The notes beneath the pieces were generated by a model. It worked only from the letters and a program-made list of their open reading frames with translations. It did no database searches and was not told the DNA's origin. Below are positions 29,291 to 39,102 of a DNA stretch of 64,000 nt, in pieces. The position numbers were made by a program, and so were the translations under genes. Source of the stretch: Nocardia tengchongensis (GTDB lineage Bacteria; Actinomycetota; Actinomycetes; Mycobacteriales; Mycobacteriaceae); NCBI RefSeq assembly GCF_018362975.1, contig NZ_CP074371.1:1116001-1180000 (forward strand), in the 5' to 3' direction. Positions within the stretch are counted from its first letter, which is position 1, and each line of letters starts with the position of its first letter.

Positions 29291-29313
29291 AACTATATCG
29301 CGCCGATATAGTT
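29291..29313. promoter_or_regulatory. Putative PadR operator
   Basis: Perfect inverted repeat AACTATATCG, spacer CGC, CGATATAGTT, located between the divergent PadR-ino1 and DUF5318 units. Its ATAT half-sites resemble known PadR sites. The arms also contain TATA-like elements usable as a -10 box, so binding would block transcription. Autoregulation is inferred from position and symmetry. Confidence 0.72.
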
Positions 29314-29408
29314 GGCGCACCGTACCGCCGCGTTACGGCGTGTGGTGAATTGATCAGAGTCCGTCCGGGGCGTGCGGGCGCGGGGCAGGCGCAAGTACTC
29401 TGGGTCGC

Positions 29409-29822
29409 GTGCGAATACAGCGGCAGGTAGTGGACTATGCGCTCCGGCGCCGGTCCATGCTGGCCGACGTCTACGCGGGACGGGTGGACGTCGCGGATGT
29501 GTGCGATGCCAATCCGTATCTCCTGCGGGCGGCGAAGTTCCACGGGCGGGGGAGCGAGGTCACATGCCCTATCTGCAGGAAAGAGCAGTTGACACTCGTA
29601 TCGTGGGTCTACGGTGACGGGCTCGGACCCGTCTCGGGTTCCGCCCGCGCCCCGGAGGAACTGGTCCGGTTGGCCGAGACTCGGGAAGAGTTCTCGGTGC
29701 ATGTGGTCGAGGTGTGCCGGACCTGCAGTTGGAACCATTTGGTGCAGTCCTATGTGCTGGGCCTAGCCCCGGCGCCGACGGGCCGACGCCGCACCGGCAC
29801 CCGTCGCACGGCCGCCGAGTGA
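29409..29822 (+). CDS. DUF5318 zinc-ribbon-like protein
   Basis: A 137-residue soluble protein, orthologue by position and sequence of M. tuberculosis Rv0049, directly upstream of ponA1. It opens with QRQVVDYALRRRSMLADVYAGRVDVADVCDA..., and carries two CxxC pairs (CPICRKEQ at about residue 56 and CRTCSWNH at about 106), so it probably binds zinc. The tail is short and basic. Function is unknown; conservation next to ponA1 suggests a link to cell-wall growth, but this is only positional evidence. GTG at 29409 is the only start consistent with the conserved N-terminus. Confidence 0.83.
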   Translation: MRIQRQVVDYALRRRSMLADVYAGRVDVADVCDANPYLLRAAKFHGRGSEVTCPICRKEQLTLVSWVYGDGLGPVSGSARAPEELVRLAETREEFSVHVVEVCRTCSWNHLVQSYVLGLAPAPTGRRRTGTRRTAAE

Positions 29823-29941
29823 GAGGCCACGTCGACTGCTGATCGCGGGCACGCGCCTGCCCGCCGCGGTGCACCGTGTGACCGCATCGAGCCCTGCCCG
29901 GGGACCCGGACCGTATCGAGAAGTTATTGGAGAGCCAGGCT

Positions 29942-32779
29942 GTGACATCGCCCTATGACGACGGACCGCACGGCGGCCGCCCCCGTGGCGGTTCGCAACC
30001 CGGCCCCGGCGGATTTCCGCCGCCGGCCCAGGGTGGGCGGCCCGCGGGCCCGCCGCCCGGGGCGCGTCAGCCCATGGGACGTCCGGCCCCCGGGGCCGGT
30101 GGCCCGCAGCGCGGCAACGGCGCCGGTCCCGGCGGGATGCCGCCGCGCGGACCGAACGGGCATCCGCAGCGCGGACCCGCGCCGCAGGGCGGACAGCCGC
30201 CGCGGCGACAGGGCTCGCCGGGCGCGCCGCCGCCCAGACCCGGCAATCCGGACGCCACCCGCAAGCTCCCGAATCCCGCCGCCGACCAGCGCGTGAACAC
30301 CGGCGCCCGGCAGGCGGTTCCGAATCACCCCTCGCGCGCGGCCGCCTCGGACCGCACCCAGCGGGTCGACGATCGCGCCGTGCGCGCCGGAGCCGGCGCG
30401 GGCACCCGCACCCGGCCCGCAGACGACCGCGGCACCCGGCCGCCGACCGGCTCGCAGCCCGCGGCCCGGCGACCCCAGGGCGGCACCCCCGCCGGCCCGC
30501 CACCGCGGCGGCCGGGCGGCAACGGTTCCGGGGGCGGCAAGGGCGGCGGTAAGGGCTCGCCCCGCAAGACCTCCATCTGGCGACTGCTCCGCCGGACCAT
30601 CTACGTGGGCATGGCGCTGGTGCTGGGCCTGGGCAGCACGGTCTTCCTGTACGCCTATTCGACGGTGAACGTGCCGCAGCCCGGCGACCTGAAGAACAAC
30701 CAGGTGGCCACAATCTTCATGGCCGACGGCACCTCCGTCCTGTCGAAAGTCATTCCGCCCGAGGGCAACCGGACCGACGTGACGATCGACCAGATTCCGC
30801 CGCACGTCCGCAACGCGGTCATCGCGGCCGAGGACCGGTCGTTCTACACCAATCCGGGCTTCTCGATCCAGGGCTTCGGGCGCGCCTTCCTGGGCCAGCT
30901 GACCGGCAAGCAGGACGCCGGTGGTGGTTCGACGATCACCCAGCAGTACGTGAAGAACGCCATGGTCGGCAACGAGCACTCGCTGACCCGAAAGCTTCGT
31001 GAGCTGGTGATCTCGGCCAAGATGGCCAAACAGTGGTCCAAGGATCAGATCCTGACCGCGTACCTCAACACCATCTACTTCGGCCGTGGCGCGTACGGCA
31101 TCGACGCGGCGTCCAAGGCGTACTTCAACAAGCCGGTGCAGGAGCTGTCGGTGGAAGAGGGCGCGGTGCTCGCGGCGACCATTCAGCAGCCGTCGAACCT
31201 GGACCCGGAGAAGAACCCGCAGGGCGCGCAGACCCGCTGGAAGTACGTGCTGGACGGCATGGTCGACGGCGGCAACCTGCCCGCGGCCGATCGCGCGAAA
31301 ATGCAGTATCCGACGGTGATCCCGGCCGCGGAGGCGGCGCACGACAAGACCATGGACTCCGGTCCGGAGGGCCTGATCAAGACCCAGGTGCTCAAGGAGC
31401 TGGAGGCCGCGGGCATCTCCGAGCACGACCTGAACACCCAGGGCCTGCAGATCACCACCACGATCGACCAGAAGGCGCAGGACGCCGCGGTCAACGCGGT
31501 CACCAAGGTGATGGACGGCGAACCGGAGAAGCTGCGCACCGCGGTGGTGTCGGTGGATCCCAAGACCGGTGCGGTGCGCGCCTACTACGGCGGCACCGAT
31601 GGCCAAGGCTTCGACTTCGCGAATGCCGGTCTGCAGCCGGGTTCCTCGTTCAAGGTGTTCGGCCTGGCCGAGAACCTGGAGCTGGGCAAGCCGCTGTCGA
31701 CGATGTACGACAGTTCCTCACCGTTCAAGGTCAACGGCATCGAGATTCACAATGTCGCCGACGAGAACTGCGGCATGTGCACCATCGCCGAGGCCACCAA
31801 GCGGTCCTACAACACCAGCTTCTATCGAATGATGCTGGACATGCCGGGCAACGGCCCGCAGAAGATCGCGGACATGGCGCACCGGCTGGGCATCCCCGAG
31901 AACGTTCAGGGCATCGGCAAGACCCTGGTGGAACCGGACGGCTCGTCGCCGAACAACGGTATCGTGCTGGGCCAGTACAACGTTCGTGTGCTCGACATGG
32001 CCTCGGGCTATGCCACGCTGGCCGCCTCGGGCGTCTACCACGCACCGCATTTCGTCACCAAGGTGGTCGCCTCCGACGGCACGGTGCTGATGGATCGCGG
32101 CGACGTCGCCGGTGACCGCAAGGTCTCGGCCGCAGTGGCCGACAACGTGACCGACGCGATGAAGCCGATCGCGCAGTACTCGAACAAGCACCAGCTCGCC
32201 GGTGACCGCCAGTCGGCTTCGAAGACCGGTACCGCGCAGCTGGGCGACACCATCGAGAACAAGGACGCCTGGATGGTGGGCTACACGCCGTCGCTGTCCA
32301 CCGCGGTGTGGGTCGGTACCGCCGCCGGAAACGAGAAGCTGCGCAACGTCAATGGCGGCATGATCTACGGCTCTGGCCTGCCCTCCGACATCTGGAAGTC
32401 GACCATGGACGGCGCGCTCAAGGGCACACCGAACGAGACCTTCCCGAAGCCGGGCAATATCGGCAGCTCGCAGGGTGGTGTGCCGTCCTGGTCGGCGCCC
32501 TACACCGCGCCGTCGACCACCGAGCAGCCCACGCTGCCGCCGGTGGTGACCACCAGCCAGATGCCGATTCCGGGTCTGCCCGGATTCTCCATCCCGGTCC
32601 CGGGTCTGGCGCCGAATCCGCAGAACCAGCGGCAGACCCAGCCCGAGCCCACCCAGGAGCAGCAGGGCGGCGGTACCGGTCCGATGTCCGGGCAGCCGGT
32701 CGCGCCGGCGGACGGGGCCACGGTGACTCCAACGCCGAACGGCGGTACCGGCAACGGCAATGGGCGGCCGAATCGGTAG
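29942..32779 (+). CDS. ponA1: Class A penicillin-binding protein PonA1
   Basis: A 945-residue bifunctional peptidoglycan synthase. A 210-residue Pro/Gly/Arg-rich cytoplasmic region precedes the anchor helix (TIYVGMALVLGLGSTVFLYAY at about 220-240). GT51 motifs are AEDRSFYTNPG, GGGSTITQQYVKNA and YLNTIYFGRGAYGI. Transpeptidase motifs are GSSFKVF, SYNTSF and KTGTAQ. The C-terminus is a Pro/Gln/Gly-rich tail of about 110 residues. GTG at 29942 is chosen with TTGGAGAG upstream. Order DUF5318-ponA1-DUF2029 is that of Rv0049-Rv0051. In mycobacteria the long N-terminal region is phosphorylated and tunes polar elongation. Confidence 0.92.
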   Translation: MTSPYDDGPHGGRPRGGSQPGPGGFPPPAQGGRPAGPPPGARQPMGRPAPGAGGPQRGNGAGPGGMPPRGPNGHPQRGPAPQGGQPPRRQGSPGAPPPRPGNPDATRKLPNPAADQRVNTGARQAVPNHPSRAAASDRTQRVDDRAVRAGAGAGTRTRPADDRGTRPPTGSQPAARRPQGGTPAGPPPRRPGGNGSGGGKGGGKGSPRKTSIWRLLRRTIYVGMALVLGLGSTVFLYAYSTVNVPQPGDLKNNQVATIFMADGTSVLSKVIPPEGNRTDVTIDQIPPHVRNAVIAAEDRSFYTNPGFSIQGFGRAFLGQLTGKQDAGGGSTITQQYVKNAMVGNEHSLTRKLRELVISAKMAKQWSKDQILTAYLNTIYFGRGAYGIDAASKAYFNKPVQELSVEEGAVLAATIQQPSNLDPEKNPQGAQTRWKYVLDGMVDGGNLPAADRAKMQYPTVIPAAEAAHDKTMDSGPEGLIKTQVLKELEAAGISEHDLNTQGLQITTTIDQKAQDAAVNAVTKVMDGEPEKLRTAVVSVDPKTGAVRAYYGGTDGQGFDFANAGLQPGSSFKVFGLAENLELGKPLSTMYDSSSPFKVNGIEIHNVADENCGMCTIAEATKRSYNTSFYRMMLDMPGNGPQKIADMAHRLGIPENVQGIGKTLVEPDGSSPNNGIVLGQYNVRVLDMASGYATLAASGVYHAPHFVTKVVASDGTVLMDRGDVAGDRKVSAAVADNVTDAMKPIAQYSNKHQLAGDRQSASKTGTAQLGDTIENKDAWMVGYTPSLSTAVWVGTAAGNEKLRNVNGGMIYGSGLPSDIWKSTMDGALKGTPNETFPKPGNIGSSQGGVPSWSAPYTAPSTTEQPTLPPVVTTSQMPIPGLPGFSIPVPGLAPNPQNQRQTQPEPTQEQQGGGTGPMSGQPVAPADGATVTPTPNGGTGNGNGRPNR

Positions 32780-32788
32780 CCTGCTGGC

Positions 32789-34487
32789 GTGATCGAGCAG
32801 GAACTGGCGCACCGGTCGGCCGCCTCGGGTGGAGCGGCCGGTGCCGCGCTGGAGGCGGGGGAGGCAGCAGGAGTGGAAGAGGCTCGCGCGCAGCCTGATA
32901 CGCCGGTGGTCTACGAGTCACCGGCGCCGCCGGCGGCTGATCTGAGGTCGGTCGACGACCGGGACAAGCCCAGTCGCACCGACACCCTGACCGCGCAGCT
33001 GTGCGACCCGATCGGCGGACCGGTGGGCGACCACGCGGTGATCGGCCGGGTGCGCTTCTGGACGCCGATGCGGGTGCTGCTGGCCTTCGCGGTGCTGTTC
33101 CTGGCGTTCGGCTGGTTCGGTAAGGCGGGCTGCATCCAGCAGCGGCCGGACGCCTCGGGCGTCATGGGCCTGGATTGGAACAACAGCCGCCAGTACTTGG
33201 CCATGTGCTACTCGGACACGGTGCCGCTGTACGGCGCCGAGCATCTCAACGAGGGCGCGTTCCCGTACAAGAAGCAGTGGGTCGAGTTCAGCGACGGCAA
33301 GCCGCAGGTCCGGTACATGGAGTATCCGGTGCTGTCGGGGCTCTACCAGTACATCTCCATGGGAATCGCCAAGGCGTGGAAGGTGTCCCCGCTGCCGGGC
33401 AGCAGCGCGCTCGAGGTGGTCATCTACTTCGATGTGGTGGCGATCGGGTTGTCGCTGGCCTGGCTGGTGACCATCTGGGCGACCGCGCTTTCGGCCGGGC
33501 GCCGGATCTGGGATGCCGCGCTGGTGGCGCTCTCGCCGCTGGTCGTGGTGCACGCCTTCACCAATTTCGATCTGCTGGCAACGGCTTTCGCGGCGGGCGG
33601 GCTGCTGGCGTGGGGACGCCGCCGGCCGGTGCTGACGGGCATCCTGCTGGGCCTGGGCGGCGCGGCGAAGCTGTATCCGCTGCTGTTGCTGGGCCCCATC
33701 CTGATTCTGTGCCTGCGCGCCGAGCGGCGTGGTGAGGACGATCCGTCCTGGGCCGGCCTGCGGCCGTTGCGGGCGGCGGGCGCGGCGATCGCGTCGGCGG
33801 CGATCACCTGGCTGGCGGTGAACGCGCCCATCGCGGCGCTGTACCCGAACGGCTGGTGGGAGTTCTTCCGGCTCAACAGTGAACGGCACGCGGACCCGGA
33901 TTCGATCTACAACGTGATCACCTCGTTCACCGGCTGGACCGGATTCGACGGGGTGCTCACCGCGCAGGAAGCGCCGACGTGGCTGAACACGGTGTCGCTG
34001 CTGCTGTTCCTGGCGGCGTGCGCGGGCATCGGCTGGATCGGCCTGACCGCGGCGCGCCGGCCGCGGCTGGCGCAGCTGGCGTTCCTGGTGGTGGCGGCGT
34101 TCCTGCTGACCAACAAGGTGTGGAGCCCGCAGTATTCGATCTGGCTGGTGCCGCTGGCGGTGCTGGCGCTGCCGCACCGGCGAATCCTGTTGGCGTGGAT
34201 GACGATCGACGCCCTGGTCTGGGTGCCGCGCATGTACTACTACCTGGGCCAGGATCACAAGGGCCTGCCGGAGCAGTGGTTCACCGGCACGGTGGTGCTG
34301 CGCGATCTGGCGGTGATCGCCCTGTGCGTGCTGGTGATCCGCCAGATCTACCGTCCCGGCGAGGATTGTGGTGCGCCGGGACGGCGCCGACGATCCGGGC
34401 GGCGGCGTGCTCGACCGCGTCCCGGATCCGCAGGATCCCTGGTTGCCGTCCTGGTTGTGGCCGCGGCAGCCGGAACCCGTGCCCTAG
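32789..34487 (+). CDS. GT87/DUF2029 family membrane protein (Rv0051-like), frameshifted near its C-terminus
   Basis: A polytopic membrane protein, about 565 residues when corrected. A 90-residue hydrophilic start precedes some ten helices beginning at WTPMRVLLAFAVLFLAFGWF. The extracytoplasmic YMEYPVLSGLYQYI and the loop NKVWSPQYSIWLVPLAVL are typical of polyprenyl-phosphate-mannose-dependent glycosyltransferases of family GT87. One extra T at about 34365 shifts the frame after IYRPGED; removing it gives VVRRDGADDPGG and a stop at 34485, rather than a false extension that overlaps the TerD gene. Position after ponA1 matches Rv0051. The donor is probably a lipid-linked mannose; the acceptor is unknown. 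Confidence 0.83.
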
Positions 34488-34494
34488 GAGCGGT

Positions 34495-35823
34495 TCAGAG
34501 GAAGCGGGCGAGCTGCGGGACCGCCTCGCCCGGGTGCTTGGCCTGGAAGCCCTCGCCGATGGCCTGGAACTTCCAGTCCGCGCCGGGCGCCGGGCGGAAC
34601 ATCTTGCCCATGGCCATGCCGGTGAACGGCATTCCGCCCGCGAGGGTGAAGCGGGCGAGTTCGGCGTTGGTGGCGCTGTCCACCAGCCGGCAGTAGGCAT
34701 TGGCGAGCTGCTCGAAGGTGTGGCCCTTGTAGGAGGTCACGATGAACAGCAGCGTGGTGACCGACGGGGAGATGCGGGCGAGGTCGACACTGATCTCCTC
34801 GTCGTCGCCTTCGCCTTCACCGGTCAGGTTGTCGCCCTGGTGGCGGATGGACCCGTCCTTGGAGTTGAGGCTGCCGTAGTAGACGACATCGACCGGACCG
34901 TGCCCGGCGAACAGCACCACCGAGGCGTCCAGATCCACGTCCACGGCCTTGCCGCCGAAGATGCCGCCGCGCTTGACCGGATCCCAGCCGAGGCCCATCT
35001 TCACGTAACTCAATGCGGCGCCGCCCTCTTTGCGCAGGTTGATGCGCTGGCCCTTGACCAGGCTGACGGCGTGACCGTTGGGTAGATCGCGATCCGCCTG
35101 CGGTGGCGCGTAGCCGGCGGCGGGCTGACCCGGCGGGGGCGGGGGCGGCGGATAGTCGCCGGTGGGCGGCAGCGGCGGCAGGGGCGGCGGGTATCCGCCG
35201 GTGGCCGGGGCGAATTGCTCGGGCTGCGGCGCGAACTGCTCGGGCGCGGGCTGGGGTACGAACTGCTCCGGCGCGGGCTGCGGCTCCGGCGCCGCGGGCT
35301 GGGGTGCGGCCTGCGGGGCGTCGTCGACGCGGACGCCGTGGTCGGTGACCAGCGCGGCGAACCCGCCCGCGTAGCCCTGGCCGACCGCGCGGGCCTTCCA
35401 GCCGCCCTGGCGGCGGTACAACTCCAGTGCGATGACGATGGATTCGGTGCTCAGGCCCTCGATCCGGTACTCGTACAACGCGTTTCCGGCGGCGTCTCCG
35501 ACCCGGGCGACCGGCGCGGACAACTGCCCGAAACTGCCGTTGGCGTCGTCGAGGGTGATGACGGCTCGAAGCTGTTCGATGTCAGCGGGAATCGCGTCCA
35601 GCGCCACGGTCAGCACGGCGGACGCACCGGGCGCGCCCGGGCGCAGCGTGACGCCGGGCCCGGCGGGCTGGTTGAAGAACACGAAGTCGGCGTCGGAGCG
35701 CACCGTGCCGGCCGGGGTGACCAGCAGCGCGGACAGGTCGGCCGGTGCGGCCACTTCCACGCTGATCACCAGTTCATTGACACTCAGTGGACCGTTCTGG
35801 CCCTTCACCAAAACTGCGGACAC
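34495..35823 (-). CDS. Double TerD-domain protein with Pro-rich linker
   Basis: A 442-residue fusion. TerD-like domain 1 covers residues 1-170 (VLVKGQNGPLSVNELVISV, LDAIPADIEQLRAVITLDD, GGWKARAVGQGYAGGF). A low-complexity linker of about 75 residues repeats PAPEQF and PPLPP units. TerD domain 2 covers about 255-442 and holds the calcium-binding acidic loops (WDPVKRGGIFGGKAVDVDLDAS, GDNLTGEGEGDDEEISVDL). Domain 1 has lost most of the Asp/Glu calcium ligands that domain 2 retains. GTG at 35823 follows GAAGGG. TerD proteins belong to the tellurite and stress-response systems. It converges with the GT87 gene and is divergent from a gene of unknown function. Confidence 0.85.
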   Translation of the reverse strand: MSAVLVKGQNGPLSVNELVISVEVAAPADLSALLVTPAGTVRSDADFVFFNQPAGPGVTLRPGAPGASAVLTVALDAIPADIEQLRAVITLDDANGSFGQLSAPVARVGDAAGNALYEYRIEGLSTESIVIALELYRRQGGWKARAVGQGYAGGFAALVTDHGVRVDDAPQAAPQPAAPEPQPAPEQFVPQPAPEQFAPQPEQFAPATGGYPPPLPPLPPTGDYPPPPPPPGQPAAGYAPPQADRDLPNGHAVSLVKGQRINLRKEGGAALSYVKMGLGWDPVKRGGIFGGKAVDVDLDASVVLFAGHGPVDVVYYGSLNSKDGSIRHQGDNLTGEGEGDDEEISVDLARISPSVTTLLFIVTSYKGHTFEQLANAYCRLVDSATNAELARFTLAGGMPFTGMAMGKMFRPAPGADWKFQAIGEGFQAKHPGEAVPQLARFL

Positions 35824-35934
35824 GATCGACCCTTCGCTTGACGGTGCGGTCGCTGCCACTCTACGAGAACGCGGCGACACGGGCGGTGGCCGTGGTTTCC
35901 GGGGAAGTCCGGACGGCGTGGCAGTATCGGCTTC

Positions 35935-36675
35935 GTGAGCGACGGTGAGGTGGAACCCGCGGAAGCGCACGACCAGTATCTACGCGCCTTCCGGCACCCG
36001 TCCGTGTCCCGTGACCAGCTCCGCGACCTGCTCGACGCGGTGAACGCCTTCCTGGACACCATCACTCCCAAGGAGGGCGAGGTGACTCCGCGCGGCGGCT
36101 GGGCCCCGGAATCCACGGCCATGGCCTTCCAGATCGGCCGCGCGGTCGAGCAGGTGCTCTCCGAGCGGGAGGACGCCGATCGGGAGCTGGTGCGCCGCCG
36201 CGACATTCGGGACCGCCTGGTGGCGGCGCTGGACGCGGTGCTGGACTGCCTGCGCACCCTGCCCGACCTGGCCGAGGCCGAGGTGGCACTGGGCACCATC
36301 TGCGTGAACGAGGGCTTCCAGGTCTACGAGGACGGCTCGGTCCGCAGCACCCCGCAGCAGGAGGCGGGCGCCGACGCGGGCCTGCTGGAGAGACGCAGGG
36401 TCGAACTGGACGAGCAGATGACCGCCGCCGTGGCCGCGCGCACCGGCCTGGTGGACGACACGACCGATCTGATCCGGGAGCGGCTGGGGGTGGCCGATGT
36501 GGGGATCCCGTGGGTGATCCTGGCCGCCACCCAGGGCGGCCTGGATGTCTCCGAGCCGTTCGAATTCGCCGCCGACCACCTGCCCGACGGTGAGCTGCGG
36601 GATCTGATGGTGCAGCTGGTCACCGATATCGAGCTGGCCCGCACGCTCGAGGAACCCGCCCGGCCCCTGCGCTGA
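35935..36675 (+). CDS. Protein of unknown function in the ter island
   Basis: A 246-residue soluble protein that I do not recognise. It starts at GTG 35935. The sequence is mostly predicted helical, acidic overall, with two heptad-like stretches (about residues 60-100, ending in DADRELVRRRDIRDRLVAAL, and about 145-170, LLERRRVELDEQMTAAV). No Cys cluster beyond two, no signal peptide and no membrane helix are present. It is divergent from the double TerD gene with 111 bases between starts, and precedes dhaK by 84 bases on the same strand. Codon usage matches its neighbours. The association with TerD suggests a role in the same stress system; no function can be assigned. Confidence 0.7.
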   Translation: MSDGEVEPAEAHDQYLRAFRHPSVSRDQLRDLLDAVNAFLDTITPKEGEVTPRGGWAPESTAMAFQIGRAVEQVLSEREDADRELVRRRDIRDRLVAALDAVLDCLRTLPDLAEAEVALGTICVNEGFQVYEDGSVRSTPQQEAGADAGLLERRRVELDEQMTAAVAARTGLVDDTTDLIRERLGVADVGIPWVILAATQGGLDVSEPFEFAADHLPDGELRDLMVQLVTDIELARTLEEPARPLR

Positions 36676-36759
36676 TCGCCCGAAACCCCGGCAAAGCCGC
36701 ACGCGCGGTGCGAGTCTGGCTCCCAGGGACCCGAACCGGCCTGCCGAGGGGAGAATTCG

Positions 36760-37760
<1,001 letters not shown>

Positions 37761-37761
<1 letters not shown>

Positions 37762-38378
37762 TGGCGGCGGTCGATACGGCCGCGTGGGTGCGCGGCTTCG
37801 CGGCGCTGGTCGGCGAGCATGAGGCGGAGTTGACCGCACTGGACGCCGCCATCGGCGATGCCGACCACGGCACCAATATGCGGCGTGGCATGACGGCCGT
37901 CGTGGCGGCACTCGATGATTCGCAGCCGGGTACGCCGGGCGAGGTGAGCAAGCAGACCGCGATGGCGCTGATCCGCGCGGTCGGCGGGGCGAGTGGCCCG
38001 CTGTTCGGCACCTTCTTCCTGCGTTTCGCGGCGGCCATCGGCAGTGGCATGGACATCGCCGACTTCGCGCGCGCCTTCCGGGCGGGTGTGGACGGAGTGA
38101 TCGCGCGGGGCAAGGCCGAGCCCGGCGACAAGACCATGGTGGACACGCTGGTTCCCGCCGCGGACGCCCTCGACACGCGCGTGGCGGGCGGCGCGTCGAC
38201 CGAGGCCGTCCTGGATGCGGCGGTCTCCGCCGCGGCGGCCGGGCGCGATGCCACGACGCCACTGGTCGCGCGCAAGGGCCGGGCGTCCTATCTGGGGGAA
38301 CGCAGTGCGGGACACCAGGATCCGGGCGCTACCAGCGCCGCGCTGCTGGTGCTCGCCGCGCGGGCGGCGGTGCGGTGA
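37761..38378 (+). CDS. dhaL: Dihydroxyacetone kinase subunit DhaL
   Basis: The 205-residue ADP-binding subunit. The nucleotide-metal site is in LDAAIGDADHGTNMRRG (about residues 28-44) with the His and Asp ligands, followed by GGASGPLFGTFFLRFA (about 75) and GDKTMVDTLVPAADAL (about 117). GERSAGHQDPGATSAALL closes the family pattern. The bound ADP is rephosphorylated by DhaM and the phosphate passed to dihydroxyacetone on DhaK. The gene overlaps dhaK by one base and dhaM by four, indicating coupled translation. Confidence 0.95.
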
Positions 38379-39099
38379 TCGGCGTGGTGGTGGTCTCGCA
38401 CAGCCGGGCGCTGGCCGAGGCCGCGGTGGCGTTGGCGGTCGGGCTGCTGCCCGATCAGGCGGTGTCCGTCCGGATCGCGGCCGGGCTGTCCGCCGCAGAG
38501 TTCGGAACCGATGCGGTCGCGGTGGCCGAGGCGATCACCGCGGCCGATTCCGGGGACGGCGTGCTGGTGTTGATGGATCTGGGGAGCGCGGTGCTGTCCG
38601 CCGCGACGGCACTGGATCTGCTCGAATCCCCGGTGCGGGTGCGGCTTTCCGCGGCGCCGCTGGTCGAGGGCCTGGTAGCGGCGCTGGCCGCGGCCGTGGG
38701 GGAGCCGATCTGGAGACGGTGGCGCGCGAGGCCGAGGGCGCCCTCGCCGCCAAGCAGGCCGGGTTCGCCGATTCTGTGGATGCCGGAGTCGCGAATCATC
38801 CACAACCATCCACAGGTACCGCACCTGTGGACAACTCGGCCGTCACCGAGATCTTCGAGGTGACCGGCGAGCACGGCCTGCATGCCCGGCCCGCCGCCGA
38901 ATTGGTCGCGGCGCTACGCGATTTCGATGCGCGGGTGGAGCTCCGCAACGCGACCACGGGCGTCGGACCGGTGCCGGGCGACAGTCTGACCCGCGTGCTC
39001 ACGCTCGGCGTCCTCCCCGGCCACCGGCTCGAAGTGCGAGCGACCGGTCCCGACGCGGCACTCGCCGTGTCGAAAGTCCGTTCCCTGACCGAGTATTGA
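38375..39099 (+). CDS. dhaM: PTS-dependent dihydroxyacetone kinase phosphotransferase DhaM with HPr domain, frameshifted
   Basis: Two frames form one protein of about 241 residues. The IIA-man-like domain starts IGVVVVSHSRALAEA, with the phospho-His in SHS (about residue 9). The HPr domain near the C-terminus has the phospho-His in GEHGLHARPAAELV. The frame breaks in the G run at 38698-38702; one extra G gives VGGADLETVAREAEGAL and joins the parts. The linker between domains (about 38765-38850) is encoded by a stretch rich in TCCACA-type repeats, described separately. No EI domain is present, so phosphate must come from a general EI elsewhere. The gene overlaps dhaL by four bases. Confidence 0.85.
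38775..38834. promoter_or_regulatory. Cluster of DnaA-box-like 9-mers inside dhaM
   Basis: Four matches or near matches to the actinobacterial DnaA-box pattern (T/C)(T/C)(G/A)TCCACA occur in 60 bases: GCATCCACA on the minus strand (38775-38783), TCATCCACA (38796-38804), CCATCCACA (38806-38814) and TTGTCCACA on the minus strand (38826-38834, perfect). A nine-base inverted repeat (38809-38817 with 38823-38831) links the last two. The stretch encodes the DhaM interdomain linker. Binding by DnaA is a hypothesis. Confidence 0.4.
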
Positions 39100-39102
39100 C
39101 CG

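Noticed and set aside
29924..31606. 560-codon antisense frame opposite ponA1
   Set aside because: Shadow of the PBP gene; composition and lack of motifs argue against coding.
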